Shown here in pieces: positions 28,152 to 37,447 of a stretch of 39,611 bases of DNA (the stretch's first letter is position 1; each line of letters begins with the position of its first letter). Both the position numbers and the translations under genes were made by a program. The stretch lies in assembly GCA_019638615.1 (NCBI GenBank), contig JAHBTL010000050.1:1-39611 (forward strand), written 5' to 3'. The notes under the pieces were generated by a model. That model saw only the letters and a program-made list of their open reading frames with translations, did not search any database and was not told the origin of the DNA. The DNA comes from Chitinophagaceae bacterium (lineage in GTDB: Bacteria > Bacteroidota > Bacteroidia > Chitinophagales > Chitinophagaceae).

Positions 28152-30329
28152 ATGATGTACCGGTTATCAGCTATTATTGCTTGCTGTATACTGTTGTGTA
28201 TATGTTCCCGGGCGCAAGCTCCTGCCGGCAGCAATAGTGCTTATACCAAAGCCTCCCGGGCAATTGCTTTATCATTCAGCAATGCAGATTCGTCCATTGT
28301 ATTAGCGAATGATGCACTTCAACTGGCGATAAAAGATAAAAGCAACTATGGCATAGCCCGTGCGGATGTTAACCTTGCAGAAGTGCTGATGAACCAGAAC
28401 AGGCTTAGCGATGCCCTTAACTGTTTGATTGAAGCAAATGCCGCATTAGCAAAACAAAACGACAAGAACCTTCAGGATATAGTGAACTGGAAGCTGGGTA
28501 TTGTGTACAAGCATAGCGGTGACTATACAAAGGCATTACCTTATTTTAAAGAGGCTATGGAGGGTTTTGCCTCCCGGCAAAACGATAGCCTTTACCTCAA
28601 TGCCGGCTTAAGCTTCAGCGCGCTTTACAGGGCAACAGAGCAGCCGGACAGCAGCCTGCTGGTGCTTCAAAAATGCAGTGAATTGTTTGTAAACAGGCTT
28701 AACGACAATTACCAACTGGCAGCCGTAGAAGAAGGCCTGGGAGAAACTTACCTGGATATGAAGCAATGGGATATGTCATTATCACATTTTAAAACTTCAA
28801 AGGCCATCTTTACACAGCTTAAGAGCGCACCGGACGTTGCCTACCAACTGTTTTGTATAGGGCGGGTATTATCACGAATGAAGCAGTACCGTGAGGCTGA
28901 ACCATATTTTTTTCAGGCATACAAAATAAGCGACTCGCTTAAAATATATAAATACCTTTTTAGAACGAGTTATGAGCTTGTAAATATGTATGCACAGGAA
29001 GGCAACTGGAAGGATGCCTACCGGTATACCATTAAAAAAAATGAATGGAGCGATTCGGTGAATCTTAAAAACGAATTGCTGAAGATGAATGCATTGGAGG
29101 CAAAATATGAATCTCAGAAAAAGCAACATGAGATAGATCTGCTGTTATCGCAGCAGCAGATGATAAAATGGTGGCTGTTTTCTGGTGCGCTGGCGCTTGC
29201 AATCGCCGGGCTGTTTATCTGGTTATTTTATGTACGCAGAAAGGTTAAGGAAGAAAAGATCCTCAATTATTTTGCCACTTCACTGTATAACCAAAATACA
29301 GTGGAGGATGTATTTTGGGATATAGCTAAAAATTGCGTTTCAAAACTACAACTGGAGGATTGCGTGATATATGGTTTTAATGAAGCAAAAAATATACTGG
29401 TGCAAAAAGCGGCTTACGGACCAAAAAATCCCGGCGGCTACCAGATCAGCCATTATATAGAAATACCGGTAGGCAAAGGTATTGTAGGCCATGTGGCCCA
29501 AACACGGGAGCCTGAAATAGTGAATGATGTAAGTAAGGACAGTCGCTATATAACAGATGATATGGCCCGAAGCGCTGAAATAGCGGTGCCTATCCTGGTA
29601 GAAGGGAAGCTCATCGGCATTATAGATTCAGAACACAGCCAAAAAGGATTTTATACTAAAAGGCATTTGCGGATCTTTCAGAAAATAGCCGATATCTGCG
29701 CCAAAAAAATCACTCCGCAACTTATAGAAGAAGGGCTTCGCAAAGATATTGCCCGCGACCTGCACGATGATATAGGCTCAGCGCTCACCAGCATCAGCAT
29801 TGCCAGTAAAATTGCTTTGCAAAAGAAAGAGCAGGGCAACAGTGTATCGGAATACCTGCAAAAAATTAATGACCAGTCTGGCGCTATGATGGAAAGCATG
29901 AGCGATATCATCTGGGCCATAAAACCCGGGAACAATGATCTTGAAAGCACTTTCTCTCACATGAAAGAATTTGCTTCGGAGCTGTGTGAGCCTTTGGGCA
30001 TTACTATGCAATTTGATGCGCCGGATAAGCTCAATGCCGTGACCATTACCGCTGACATAAGGAAGAACATTTTTCTTATTTACAAAGAGGTGGTGAACAA
30101 TGCGGTTAAATACAGCAACTGTTCGGTGATCATCACAAAATTTGAACAACTGCCCGGCAAACAGGTCAGCATGACAGTAGCAGATAATGGCAATGGTTTT
30201 GATAAAGCTGTCATTAAGCCGGGTAACGGGCTCATTAATATGCAGGAAAGGGCGAGGCAGATCAATGGCACACTGACTATAAGCAGCGCTTCACCGGGAA
30301 CAACGGTAACATTGGTTTTCCCGGTATAG
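28152..30329 (+). CDS. TPR-GAF sensor histidine kinase, HisKA_3 type
   Basis: A membrane sensor kinase of 725 residues. A signal peptide (about 1-23) is followed by a periplasmic TPR array (about 30-310), one membrane helix (about 341-361), a cytoplasmic GAF domain (about 375-520; VGKGIVGHVAQTREPEIVNDV and ILVEGKLIGIIDSE), and the dimerisation and phosphorylation helix with H538 in ARDLHDDIGSALTSI. The ATPase domain has VVNNAVKYSN and DNGNGFD, and ends near GNGLINMQERA. This is the NarL/LuxR-coupled kinase architecture common in Bacteroidota. The signal is unknown. The GAF domain shows no obvious haem or cysteine ligand set. The cognate regulator follows 55 bases later. Confidence 0.92.
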   Translation: MMYRLSAIIACCILLCICSRAQAPAGSNSAYTKASRAIALSFSNADSSIVLANDALQLAIKDKSNYGIARADVNLAEVLMNQNRLSDALNCLIEANAALAKQNDKNLQDIVNWKLGIVYKHSGDYTKALPYFKEAMEGFASRQNDSLYLNAGLSFSALYRATEQPDSSLLVLQKCSELFVNRLNDNYQLAAVEEGLGETYLDMKQWDMSLSHFKTSKAIFTQLKSAPDVAYQLFCIGRVLSRMKQYREAEPYFFQAYKISDSLKIYKYLFRTSYELVNMYAQEGNWKDAYRYTIKKNEWSDSVNLKNELLKMNALEAKYESQKKQHEIDLLLSQQQMIKWWLFSGALALAIAGLFIWLFYVRRKVKEEKILNYFATSLYNQNTVEDVFWDIAKNCVSKLQLEDCVIYGFNEAKNILVQKAAYGPKNPGGYQISHYIEIPVGKGIVGHVAQTREPEIVNDVSKDSRYITDDMARSAEIAVPILVEGKLIGIIDSEHSQKGFYTKRHLRIFQKIADICAKKITPQLIEEGLRKDIARDLHDDIGSALTSISIASKIALQKKEQGNSVSEYLQKINDQSGAMMESMSDIIWAIKPGNNDLESTFSHMKEFASELCEPLGITMQFDAPDKLNAVTITADIRKNIFLIYKEVVNNAVKYSNCSVIITKFEQLPGKQVSMTVADNGNGFDKAVIKPGNGLINMQERARQINGTLTISSASPGTTVTLVFPV

Positions 30330-30384
30330 CGTACCCCCATTTTGGGGTAACTATAAAATAAGGAAAAATGTAATTTGCTCCGGC

Positions 30385-31008
30385 ATGCTTACAAAAATTA
30401 CGATATACGAAGATAACGAGACCCTTCGCAAAGGGCTGGAGGAGCTGCTGACCCTGTCTGATGAGTTTGTGGTAACCGGCAGCTACGGCAACTGCATGCA
30501 GGTGCTGGAGCAATTGAAAGAAGAAAATCCCGATATAATTTTAATGGATATTGACATGCCCGGTATGACGGGTATTGAGGCGGTGAAGAAAATAAGACAG
30601 GTGAATACCGGCGTTGCCATCATCATGCTTACCGTATTTGACGACAATAAAAATGTATTTGATGCCATATGCGCCGGCGCTTCGGGCTACCTGCTCAAAA
30701 AAAATGTTTCGGAAAAGCTCATTTCCTCTGTTAAAGATGTGCTTAGCGGCGGCGCTTCCATGAGCCCTGCCATTGCCAAAATGGTGATCAGTTCCATGCA
30801 GCGCCATGCGGCCGATTACCGGCTTTCGGCAAGAGAGCATGAAATTCTCACTTTATTATGCAAGGGCAATAGTTATAAAATGATCGCTTCCGAATTAAAC
30901 CTTTCGTTTGAAACCATCCGGTCTTACATCAAAAAAATTTATGAGAAATTGCAGGTAAGTTCCGCTACTGAAGCTGTTTCCAAAGCTATTAATGAGAGAT
31001 TAATATAA
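30385..31008 (+). CDS. NarL/LuxR-type response regulator
   Basis: The DNA-binding partner of the upstream kinase, 207 residues. The receiver domain (1-120) has acidic E9-D10, phospho-acceptor D55 in ILMDIDMPG, a Thr in IIMLTVF and a Lys in GYLLKKN. The LuxR helix-turn-helix (about 143-207) is intact (LSAREHEILTLLCKG and LSFETIRSYIKKIYEKL). Targets are unknown. The position beside nhaA, the K+ channel and MscS suggests osmotic or ionic stress, as inference only. Confidence 0.93.
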   Translation: MLTKITIYEDNETLRKGLEELLTLSDEFVVTGSYGNCMQVLEQLKEENPDIILMDIDMPGMTGIEAVKKIRQVNTGVAIIMLTVFDDNKNVFDAICAGASGYLLKKNVSEKLISSVKDVLSGGASMSPAIAKMVISSMQRHAADYRLSAREHEILTLLCKGNSYKMIASELNLSFETIRSYIKKIYEKLQVSSATEAVSKAINERLI

Positions 31009-31035
31009 AGTCATTAGTATCAATAACAATTTTCA

Positions 31036-31275
31036 TCAGGAAGTTTTACGCCGCCAATGTTCAGAAGCCCATTGTTTATATGTTTCGGCTGTATAGCCTT
31101 CTTCTTTTTCCAACCGCTCTATTTCTTCATCTGCTTTATTTAAAAAGTATTCAGCCAGCAAGTTGCGAATTTCCATAACCTGTTCATCCGGCAGGTCACG
31201 ATTAAATACTTTCAACAACTCCATTTGAAGATTGGAAAGTTTTCCTGAAGGTATTATTTCATGAATAGACGACAT
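31036..31275 (-). CDS. Small antitoxin-like hypothetical protein
   Basis: A 79-residue acidic protein with the pattern LSNLQMELLKVF, then EIRNLLAEYFLNKADEEIERLEKE. This resembles the short SxxQLELLKLY-type antitoxins that precede PIN-domain toxins in Bacteroidota and cyanobacteria (recalled, not searched). No toxin gene follows on the minus strand, because the response regulator gene ends 27 bases away. It is therefore an orphan or only a look-alike. It is divergent from the lipoprotein at 31411. Confidence 0.6.
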   Translation of the reverse strand: MSSIHEIIPSGKLSNLQMELLKVFNRDLPDEQVMEIRNLLAEYFLNKADEEIERLEKEEGYTAETYKQWASEHWRRKTS

Positions 31276-31410
31276 GTTATTTTTATTACGAACATACTAA
31301 AATTATCCCCTATAACCCAACAAGCTGCAACCAGGGCTGTTTTATCCCCCTTTTTGGGGTTGTATCCGCTTACAGCTTACCGGAATTTAGCATTACTAAA
31401 ATTTGACAAT

Positions 31411-32139
31411 ATGAAACCTGCTATTTTCCTTTTCTGCGCCCTGATAATAACCATATTTTTTCTTTCATGCAAAAAAAATGCGCCCGATAATAATAACAAC
31501 GGCACTGATCCTGACCCGCGGGATGGGAGCACCTGGACTGTTTACTACATGTCGTATCAATACAGCAGTACTGCAGATATCAGGGATTTATCGAACGGTG
31601 AACCTGATTTCGGAACCCTGGTTGATACTATTGGTAGATTTAAATGGAAAGCAAAGGATACTGTAGTGGATGGGAAAAAATGGCTGGCAATGTATATATC
31701 TGAAATATATTTTGGAGTGGAGTACCTCCCTCAACTTTGGTTCTACATACAAAAACGCAGTGATGGCTGGTGGCTAAAAAACGCTACTTATCCCAACCAC
31801 GATGAAGAAGGACTTTGGCTTCCATTCGACAATGGCGCTCAAACTCAGTTTAATTGTGTAAATTTTTACAGCCTCCCCAGTTTTGATCCCGGCCACAGGA
31901 ACGCGACCTTGATTTACGGTAATACCAATGCTGATAAAAAATACCTGATCGCTTATAGGGAACCTGATATTATTGACGATGACGAGACACTGACAGACAC
32001 GTATTATACAAAATACGATATTACCGGGCAGTTGTTAGACCATATGTTTATGGAAGAAAGAACAGCATTAACAGATGATGATAATGCACCTTACGAGTAT
32101 GGTAATATTGTGATCAAAGTAGGAAGCTTTACCCGTTAA
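31411..32139 (+). CDS. Putative lipoprotein of unknown function
   Basis: A 242-residue exported protein. I start at the ATG at 31411, because it begins a lipoprotein signal (MKPAIFLFCALIITIFFLSC, Cys20), followed by an Asn/Asp-rich spacer. The longer frame runs through the divergent promoter region. The mature part is rich in Trp, Tyr and Asp and probably forms beta-strands. I recognise no domain and no catalytic motif. It stands alone between an antitoxin-like gene and the converging permease. Confidence 0.75.
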   Translation: MKPAIFLFCALIITIFFLSCKKNAPDNNNNGTDPDPRDGSTWTVYYMSYQYSSTADIRDLSNGEPDFGTLVDTIGRFKWKAKDTVVDGKKWLAMYISEIYFGVEYLPQLWFYIQKRSDGWWLKNATYPNHDEEGLWLPFDNGAQTQFNCVNFYSLPSFDPGHRNATLIYGNTNADKKYLIAYREPDIIDDDETLTDTYYTKYDITGQLLDHMFMEERTALTDDDNAPYEYGNIVIKVGSFTR

Positions 32140-32391
32140 AAACCCTGTTCGGCTTTACAATTGAAATACACGCCAAACCCAATAATTCAAAAGTGATTTG
32201 TTTTTTTTCAGATAATTGGTAGCTGTTTCCGAATTAAAAATCAAACAGAATGGATTGGCACAACTATAGAATAAAAATTAATACCGCACAAAAACAAAAC
32301 GGAATTACTACTTACACATATAGGCGTAAGTCCCGATTTTGTATAATAGGGTAATGCGAATGTTTCCGAAATAGTACAATACTGCTTATTA

Positions 32392-34791
32392 CTATTCAGT
32401 GTGCAAGTCCTTTACGGGATTTGTTGTTGCTGCCTTTAATGTTTGGGAAATAATTGTTGTTAACCCTATGCAAAGTAAAAAAGCAAAGCATAGTACTGCT
32501 GAGAGTAAGCTGTCGCCGGTTCTTACCACAAAGTTCTGGAGGAAAAGATGCCCGGCCATAAAACCAATCGGAACAGCAATAAAGCCGGCAATAAAAATCA
32601 GTTTTATAAACCTTCCGGATAACATGCTTACAAGTTGCTTTTCAGTTGCTCCGATGATTTTCCGTATGCTGATTTCTTTACGTTTTACCTGTACCGTATA
32701 AGTAACCAGGCCCAGCAGTCCCAGCGTAGCGATGGCTGTTGCAATAAAAGCAAGGTAGCCCAACAGCGATATTGTTGCTGTTTGATCATTAGCACGTTTC
32801 AGATCTTCATCAAGCCAGGAGGTCAGTATAGGAGTGCCATGCAGAGATGTTTGCAATGTTGAAGCTACTTTCAGGGCAATCGCCCGCCTGTCTGCATTAT
32901 TTTCAATTGAAATGTATACAAAATTATATGCATCCTGCAACGTCCTGAATGCAAGCGGGAATACAGGCAGGCCGGGGTTCTCATAATTAAAGTTTTTCAG
33001 AATACCGGTAATCCGCACTTGGGTGGTGTCGTTTATTCTTATAAGCTGGCCGATGGCTTTTTCATAATCTTTAAACCCCAGGCCAATAGCAGCCTGCTCA
33101 TTGATAAGAATATTTTCAATTGCAGGTCGTGTGGCACTTACCGGGAAATTATTGCCTGCCAGTACTTTTAATTGCATGGTAGGAATGAAGCCGGGATCAG
33201 CAAAATAGTATTGCAGTTTTAATGCTTTTTGAGGGTCTTCTGTCCATGCCGGCATGCTCATTCCATTGAATCTTTTCGAGATTTCGGCAGACATTGCACC
33301 GGAGGAATGTATACCTGCAATGTTGTTGATTTCCCGGATAACGCGTTCAGCCTTTAAACCATTCAGCGGTACAACCATAATATTGTCTTTAGCAAAGCCC
33401 CTGTCAGCTTTACCCATAAAAGAAAACTGCCGGTAGAAAGTCAGCAGAAAAATTATAATAAAAAGCGAAAGACTGTATTGAAAAACGATCAGCGCTTTCT
33501 GAATACTTACTTTACCCATGATTTTTGCTGTGGTCAGGTTTTTCATTACCCGCAAAGGTGTAAATGCAGAAAGCATCCATGCCGGTGCAATACCCGCGAG
33601 CAAGCCGGCAAATAATCCGAAGGCAATTGTGTACATCACAAACGGACTATTATACCGGAAAGCGGAAGGAATAAATTCATATTCATCATTGAAAGGAGCA
33701 TACCTTATGATCAGGGACAAAAATATCCATGCAAGGCAAAGTGCTAACATTGATAACAGTATTGCTTCAATAACGTATTGAACAAAAACATGCACACGCC
33801 TTGCGCCGGCGATCTTCCTGATCCCTACTTCTTTAGCCCGGCTCAGCGCCCTGGCAACAGTAAGATTGGTATAATTGAAACAGGCTGCCAGCAAAATGAC
33901 AGCGGCAATTATTATTTCAGCAATAATCTTTCCCCAGGGGCTTACACCGTTCATTTCATTTCCTAACATCTCACCCGATGGACTGATCTTATCAAACTCC
34001 TGGGCAGTAAATGTAACCTCACCGTCAGTATTGTTTTTATTTAATGTAGTGGCAAGATCTTTAAGCTGCAGATCCATCCCGCTCCTGTTTCCATGAGGGG
34101 TGGTTTTTACAAAAGTATATGCTGCATTCAAAGCAAACCAGTCTGGGGATCTCACAGCCAGTGTCTTTCTGTCTTCCATCTGCTTTACGCTACTCCAGGA
34201 GGCTAATGCCTCATAATTAAAATGAGTTTTAGAGGGCGGGTCGTTCAGTACTCCTGTAACCATAAAACTCTCCCCGGTCTCAAGCATAAGTAATTTCCCA
34301 AGTGGTTCTTCATTCCCAAAATATTTTTTTGCAGCCATTTGGGATATGACTATAGTATTGGGTTCTTTTAGCGCTGTTAAGGGATTGCCGGAGTGAAATG
34401 TAAATCCAAATATGTCGAAAAAAGAAGGCTCTGTAAAAGCTCCGTTCAGGTAAAATTCTTTACCGCCCACTTTTATTTTGCCACTCAATGCGGGATAGAC
34501 ATTCACTACCGCCTCAACGTTTTTAAAATTACCTTCGATTTGTTGTCTGAGCGGCAGAGATGTTGTAGCCATTCGCCACTGCTCCCCGGATTTTTTGTGA
34601 TAAGCACTGATGATCCTTAAAATGCTCCCGGATTGCGGGTGAAAATTATCGTACGACATATCCTCCTGCATCCTGATCATTACCATCATTCCCACGGTCA
34701 TAGCTAAACCAAGTCCAAAAACATTAATAAACGTGATCAGTCGGTTCCTGTTAAACACCCTGAAAGCTACCTTGAAATAATTTTTAAACAT
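32392..34791 (-). CDS. ABC transporter permease, FtsX/MacB-like
   Basis: An inner-membrane permease of 799 residues with the duplicated MacB_PCD-FtsX layout. Helix 1 (about 20-41, ITFINVFGLGLAMTVGMMV) is followed by a large periplasmic domain (about 45-275), a set of FtsX helices (about 280-400), a second MacB-like periplasmic domain (about 440-660) and a last FtsX set (about 675-790). RAKEVGIRKIAGA and RKEISIRKIIGA are the paired FtsX motifs. I start at the ATG at 34791. A GTG at 34824 would add 11 residues. There is no ATPase gene next to it, so it must borrow one or belong to a scattered system. Such orphan permeases are common in Bacteroidota. Confidence 0.88.
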   Translation of the reverse strand: MFKNYFKVAFRVFNRNRLITFINVFGLGLAMTVGMMVMIRMQEDMSYDNFHPQSGSILRIISAYHKKSGEQWRMATTSLPLRQQIEGNFKNVEAVVNVYPALSGKIKVGGKEFYLNGAFTEPSFFDIFGFTFHSGNPLTALKEPNTIVISQMAAKKYFGNEEPLGKLLMLETGESFMVTGVLNDPPSKTHFNYEALASWSSVKQMEDRKTLAVRSPDWFALNAAYTFVKTTPHGNRSGMDLQLKDLATTLNKNNTDGEVTFTAQEFDKISPSGEMLGNEMNGVSPWGKIIAEIIIAAVILLAACFNYTNLTVARALSRAKEVGIRKIAGARRVHVFVQYVIEAILLSMLALCLAWIFLSLIIRYAPFNDEYEFIPSAFRYNSPFVMYTIAFGLFAGLLAGIAPAWMLSAFTPLRVMKNLTTAKIMGKVSIQKALIVFQYSLSLFIIIFLLTFYRQFSFMGKADRGFAKDNIMVVPLNGLKAERVIREINNIAGIHSSGAMSAEISKRFNGMSMPAWTEDPQKALKLQYYFADPGFIPTMQLKVLAGNNFPVSATRPAIENILINEQAAIGLGFKDYEKAIGQLIRINDTTQVRITGILKNFNYENPGLPVFPLAFRTLQDAYNFVYISIENNADRRAIALKVASTLQTSLHGTPILTSWLDEDLKRANDQTATISLLGYLAFIATAIATLGLLGLVTYTVQVKRKEISIRKIIGATEKQLVSMLSGRFIKLIFIAGFIAVPIGFMAGHLFLQNFVVRTGDSLLSAVLCFAFLLCIGLTTIISQTLKAATTNPVKDLHTE

Positions 34792-35116
34792 ATAATATTC
34801 AAATTCTCTGACGACTTCAGCCACTACTATGCCAACATGACAAGTAATTAATAATCAATTATATATCTTTTATAACGATGCTGTGCATGTCCGTTTCCGT
34901 TACACCTTATGTTCTTTTGTGTAACAATATGACCGGATCTAACTTGTATCTTGAATGAACTAAACCGAAATTGGCAATTATTGAAAACTCCGGTTACCCA
35001 TTAGGCCTATTGCTGAATATAGAGTGCTCTATTGATTTTATCTCAGGATAGCGAATGGAATAAATTACTGCATAGACAAGAATACTTGCCAATAGTTACC
35101 CTTTTACAATAAAAAT
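34792..35116. other. Intergenic region before the permease, with an inverted repeat
   Basis: No gene is seen. GTTACAC (34899-34905) and GTGTAAC (34919-34925) form a perfect 7-bp inverted repeat with a 13-base spacer, about 110 bases upstream of the permease start. It is a possible operator. The DNA becomes more AT-rich to the right of here. Confidence 0.45.
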
Positions 35117-35347
35117 TCAATCCTCAAAATCCAGCAGCTTTTTTGGGTGAATGCCTAAACCTTTAGCAAGTTCAAGTATGGTTAGCATTTGTGCATTGAT
35201 TTGACCCTTTTCAATTTTGCTGATTTTACTGTGATCAACACTGCATAGTTGAGCTAATTTTCTATAGCTTAAATTTTTCCTTTTCCGGAAAGTAGCCAGC
35301 TTGTTTCCCAATTCCGATAGAAATTTATCAGCAAGATTTTTATCCAT
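35117..35347 (-). CDS. XRE-family helix-turn-helix regulator
   Basis: A 76-residue DNA-binding protein that is almost entirely an HTH_3 domain: LATFRKRKNLSYRKLAQLCSVDHSKISKIEKGQ covers helices 1-4, followed by LTILELAKGLGIHPKKLLDFE. It is typical of small regulators in mobile or defence regions. It is separated from the RloA gene by about 765 bases of non-coding DNA and transcribed away from it. Targets are unknown. Confidence 0.88.
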   Translation of the reverse strand: MDKNLADKFLSELGNKLATFRKRKNLSYRKLAQLCSVDHSKISKIEKGQINAQMLTILELAKGLGIHPKKLLDFED

Positions 35348-36075
35348 GCTAAAATATTTGCTGTAAGGTGAGAATAGTTTTAAAAAAAATTGTGGTCTTT
35401 TTTGGGCTACAAATAAATATTTGTCCTTCTATCCGCAATAGAAATTATTTTAGCGATTACTTCATAAATCATTTGAAACATTCGTATTGAATCTCGACTT
35501 GAAAACTGGTAATTTTTAACGCACGAGATGATAAGCAAAATGGCTTACGTCTTGGGCGTGAGCTCTCTTACACAATAGCTTTGCAGACCTGCGCGGGGAC
35601 GGGAGTGAGATGATCTATTGCTGCTCCGTTCTGTAGCATATTTGGTATTATCAAAAAACTTTTTGCCTTGAAGATGCTTCTTTAATCCTTCCATCTTTTG
35701 ACCGCCTGCCACTACCTGAATCCGTATTTCAAAAATTTTAGTGGCTTTAAAAGCATAAGCATGTTATCGTGTGGAAACGACTATAAACGTTTATACACGG
35801 ATAATGAGCTGTATTGGCGTTATAAGGCAAAAATATTTGTAATCATCACCTAATCAACCAACTGATGCTATTTAGATGGATGCTTTTATAGCGTATATTA
35901 GCGTAAATGCAACCGTTACATGCAAGTGTAATGCAGCCCTTCTACAAATAAAGACTTTTCCCCCAAGAAGACTTAAAAGCCTAATTTACTTGTTAGTAAA
36001 GCAAAATAACGGTTATTTTTGATTGAATTAGATCGAAAATCACTTTTATTTTTCTTATTAATGAAAAATAAAAAC
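35348..36075. other. Long intergenic region at the island edge
   Basis: No accepted gene is present in about 730 bases. It includes a locally GC-rich patch (about 35560-35640) that carries the possible gene remnant listed separately, and AT-rich DNA before the rloA promoter. No copy of the 31-bp repeat found at 38154 and 39208 was seen here, and no tRNA. Confidence 0.5.
35545..35763 (-). pseudogene. Possible gene remnant (open frame without a good start)
   Basis: On the minus strand 73 codons are open, ending ...YCVRELTPKT and a stop. The only internal ATG gives 49 residues (MEGLKKHLQGKKFFDN...). The Ser/Arg-rich tail and higher GC than the surroundings suggest a remnant of a longer gene or chance. 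I recognise no family. Confidence 0.2.
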
Positions 36076-36083
36076 TACCTTTG
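36076..36083 (+). promoter_or_regulatory. -7 box of the rloA-rloB promoter
   Basis: TACCTTTG is an exact TAnnTTTG match 30 bases before the rloA ATG, in an A/T-rich tract. No TTG -33 element is clear. Confidence 0.55.
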
Positions 36084-36112
36084 CCTTAAATTTAACAAAA
36101 AGTACTGATATT

Positions 36113-37447
36113 ATGCTTTTACAATTTTCAATCAAAAATTTCAGAACATTTAAGGACAAAGTGACTTTGAGCCTTATTGCTTCTAACTATGATAAAGACA
36201 CACGAGAGGTTGAAAATGTTTTTGAGAACAAAACATTTAACTATAGACTTCTCAAAAGTGCAGTTATCTATGGGGCAAATGCGAGTGGAAAAAGTAAGCT
36301 ATTAGAAGCTATTGCTTTTATGAGGCATTTTGTAATTAACAGTTCAAAAGAAAGTCAAAAAGGCGAAAGTATTGAAGTTGAGGCATTCCGTTTAAGCAAA
36401 GAAACGGAAAACGAGCCATCTGAATTTGAAATTATTTTTCTTTTTAAGGGAGAATTGTTTCGTTACGGCTTTGAAGCGACTAAAGAAAAAATTGTTTCAG
36501 AATGGCTATATCATAAGCCTAAAACAAAAGAAATTGAATTATTTTATAGAGACGGAAGTCAATTTGATACCCACGAAAGGAACTTTACAAAAGGCTCAAC
36601 AGTCGTAAAAGAAGGACTTGTAAGAGATAACGCTCTTTTAGTTTCCGTTGCAGCACAGTTCAACGAAAAAACAGCCATTACAGTAACTGATTGGTTCAAG
36701 AGACTCAAATTTCTTTCGGGCTTAAATGAAACGGGGTATCAAGGATTTACAATGAGTAGAACAGAAAGCCCAACACAAAAAAATAAAATTCTCGAATTGT
36801 TGAAAGCTGCTGATTTTGGAATTCAAGACATCAAGCTTCAAAAATTGGATGTTGACAAGCTACCAAAAGGAATGCCCAAAGAAATGAGAGATAAAATTCT
36901 CAAAGAAATAAAAGAAGAAAATGCAGAGTTTATTGCTGACGTATTGACAACACATAAAAAATATGACCTAAACAAACAAGTAGTACACAATGTTAACTTT
37001 TCGCTTGATGATGACGAATCTTCTGGAACAAGAAAATTTTTCGCTTTAACAGGTCCTATCTTAGACGTAATTGAAAATGGCTACACTTTGGTTGTTGACG
37101 AACTTGATTCAAAGTTACACCCCAATTTAGTATGTAAAATTGTTTCATTGTTTAACTCAAAAGAATTCAATAAGAAAAATGCTCAATTAATTTTCAATAC
37201 TCACGATACTAATTTACTGAGTTCAGGTTTATTTAGGCGAGACCAAATTTGGTTTACAAATAAAGACAAATACGGAGAAGCCAAACTATACTCTTTGGCT
37301 AACTTCAAGTCTGATGAAGTTAAGAAAAATGAGCCTTTTGAAGACAATTATCTTAGAGGGAAATATGGTGCGATTCCATATTTAGGCTTTTTTGATAATC
37401 TAAATTTAAATATGTCGCAATATGAAAATGAAGAACAAAAAGGCTGA
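36113..37447 (+). CDS. RloA/AbiLi-like AAA ATPase
   Basis: An OLD/SMC-like P-loop ATPase of 444 residues. It opens with the family start LLQFSIKNFRTFKDKVTLSL. Walker A is GANASGKS at 54-61, the ABC-like signature is ESSGT at 302-306, Walker B is TLVVDE at 325-330 and the H-loop is NTHD at 362-365 (H364). The middle (about 80-290) is the inserted arm, with a charged helix near 255-275. With the RloB gene that overlaps its end by 26 bases it forms the RloA-RloB pair, which corresponds to the AbiL phage-abortive pair (family knowledge). Codon use is AT-rich compared with the genes left of 35 kb, a sign of transfer. PARIS AriA ATPases are related, but their partner is a DUF4435 protein. Confidence 0.9.
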   Translation: MLLQFSIKNFRTFKDKVTLSLIASNYDKDTREVENVFENKTFNYRLLKSAVIYGANASGKSKLLEAIAFMRHFVINSSKESQKGESIEVEAFRLSKETENEPSEFEIIFLFKGELFRYGFEATKEKIVSEWLYHKPKTKEIELFYRDGSQFDTHERNFTKGSTVVKEGLVRDNALLVSVAAQFNEKTAITVTDWFKRLKFLSGLNETGYQGFTMSRTESPTQKNKILELLKAADFGIQDIKLQKLDVDKLPKGMPKEMRDKILKEIKEENAEFIADVLTTHKKYDLNKQVVHNVNFSLDDDESSGTRKFFALTGPILDVIENGYTLVVDELDSKLHPNLVCKIVSLFNSKEFNKKNAQLIFNTHDTNLLSSGLFRRDQIWFTNKDKYGEAKLYSLANFKSDEVKKNEPFEDNYLRGKYGAIPYLGFFDNLNLNMSQYENEEQKG

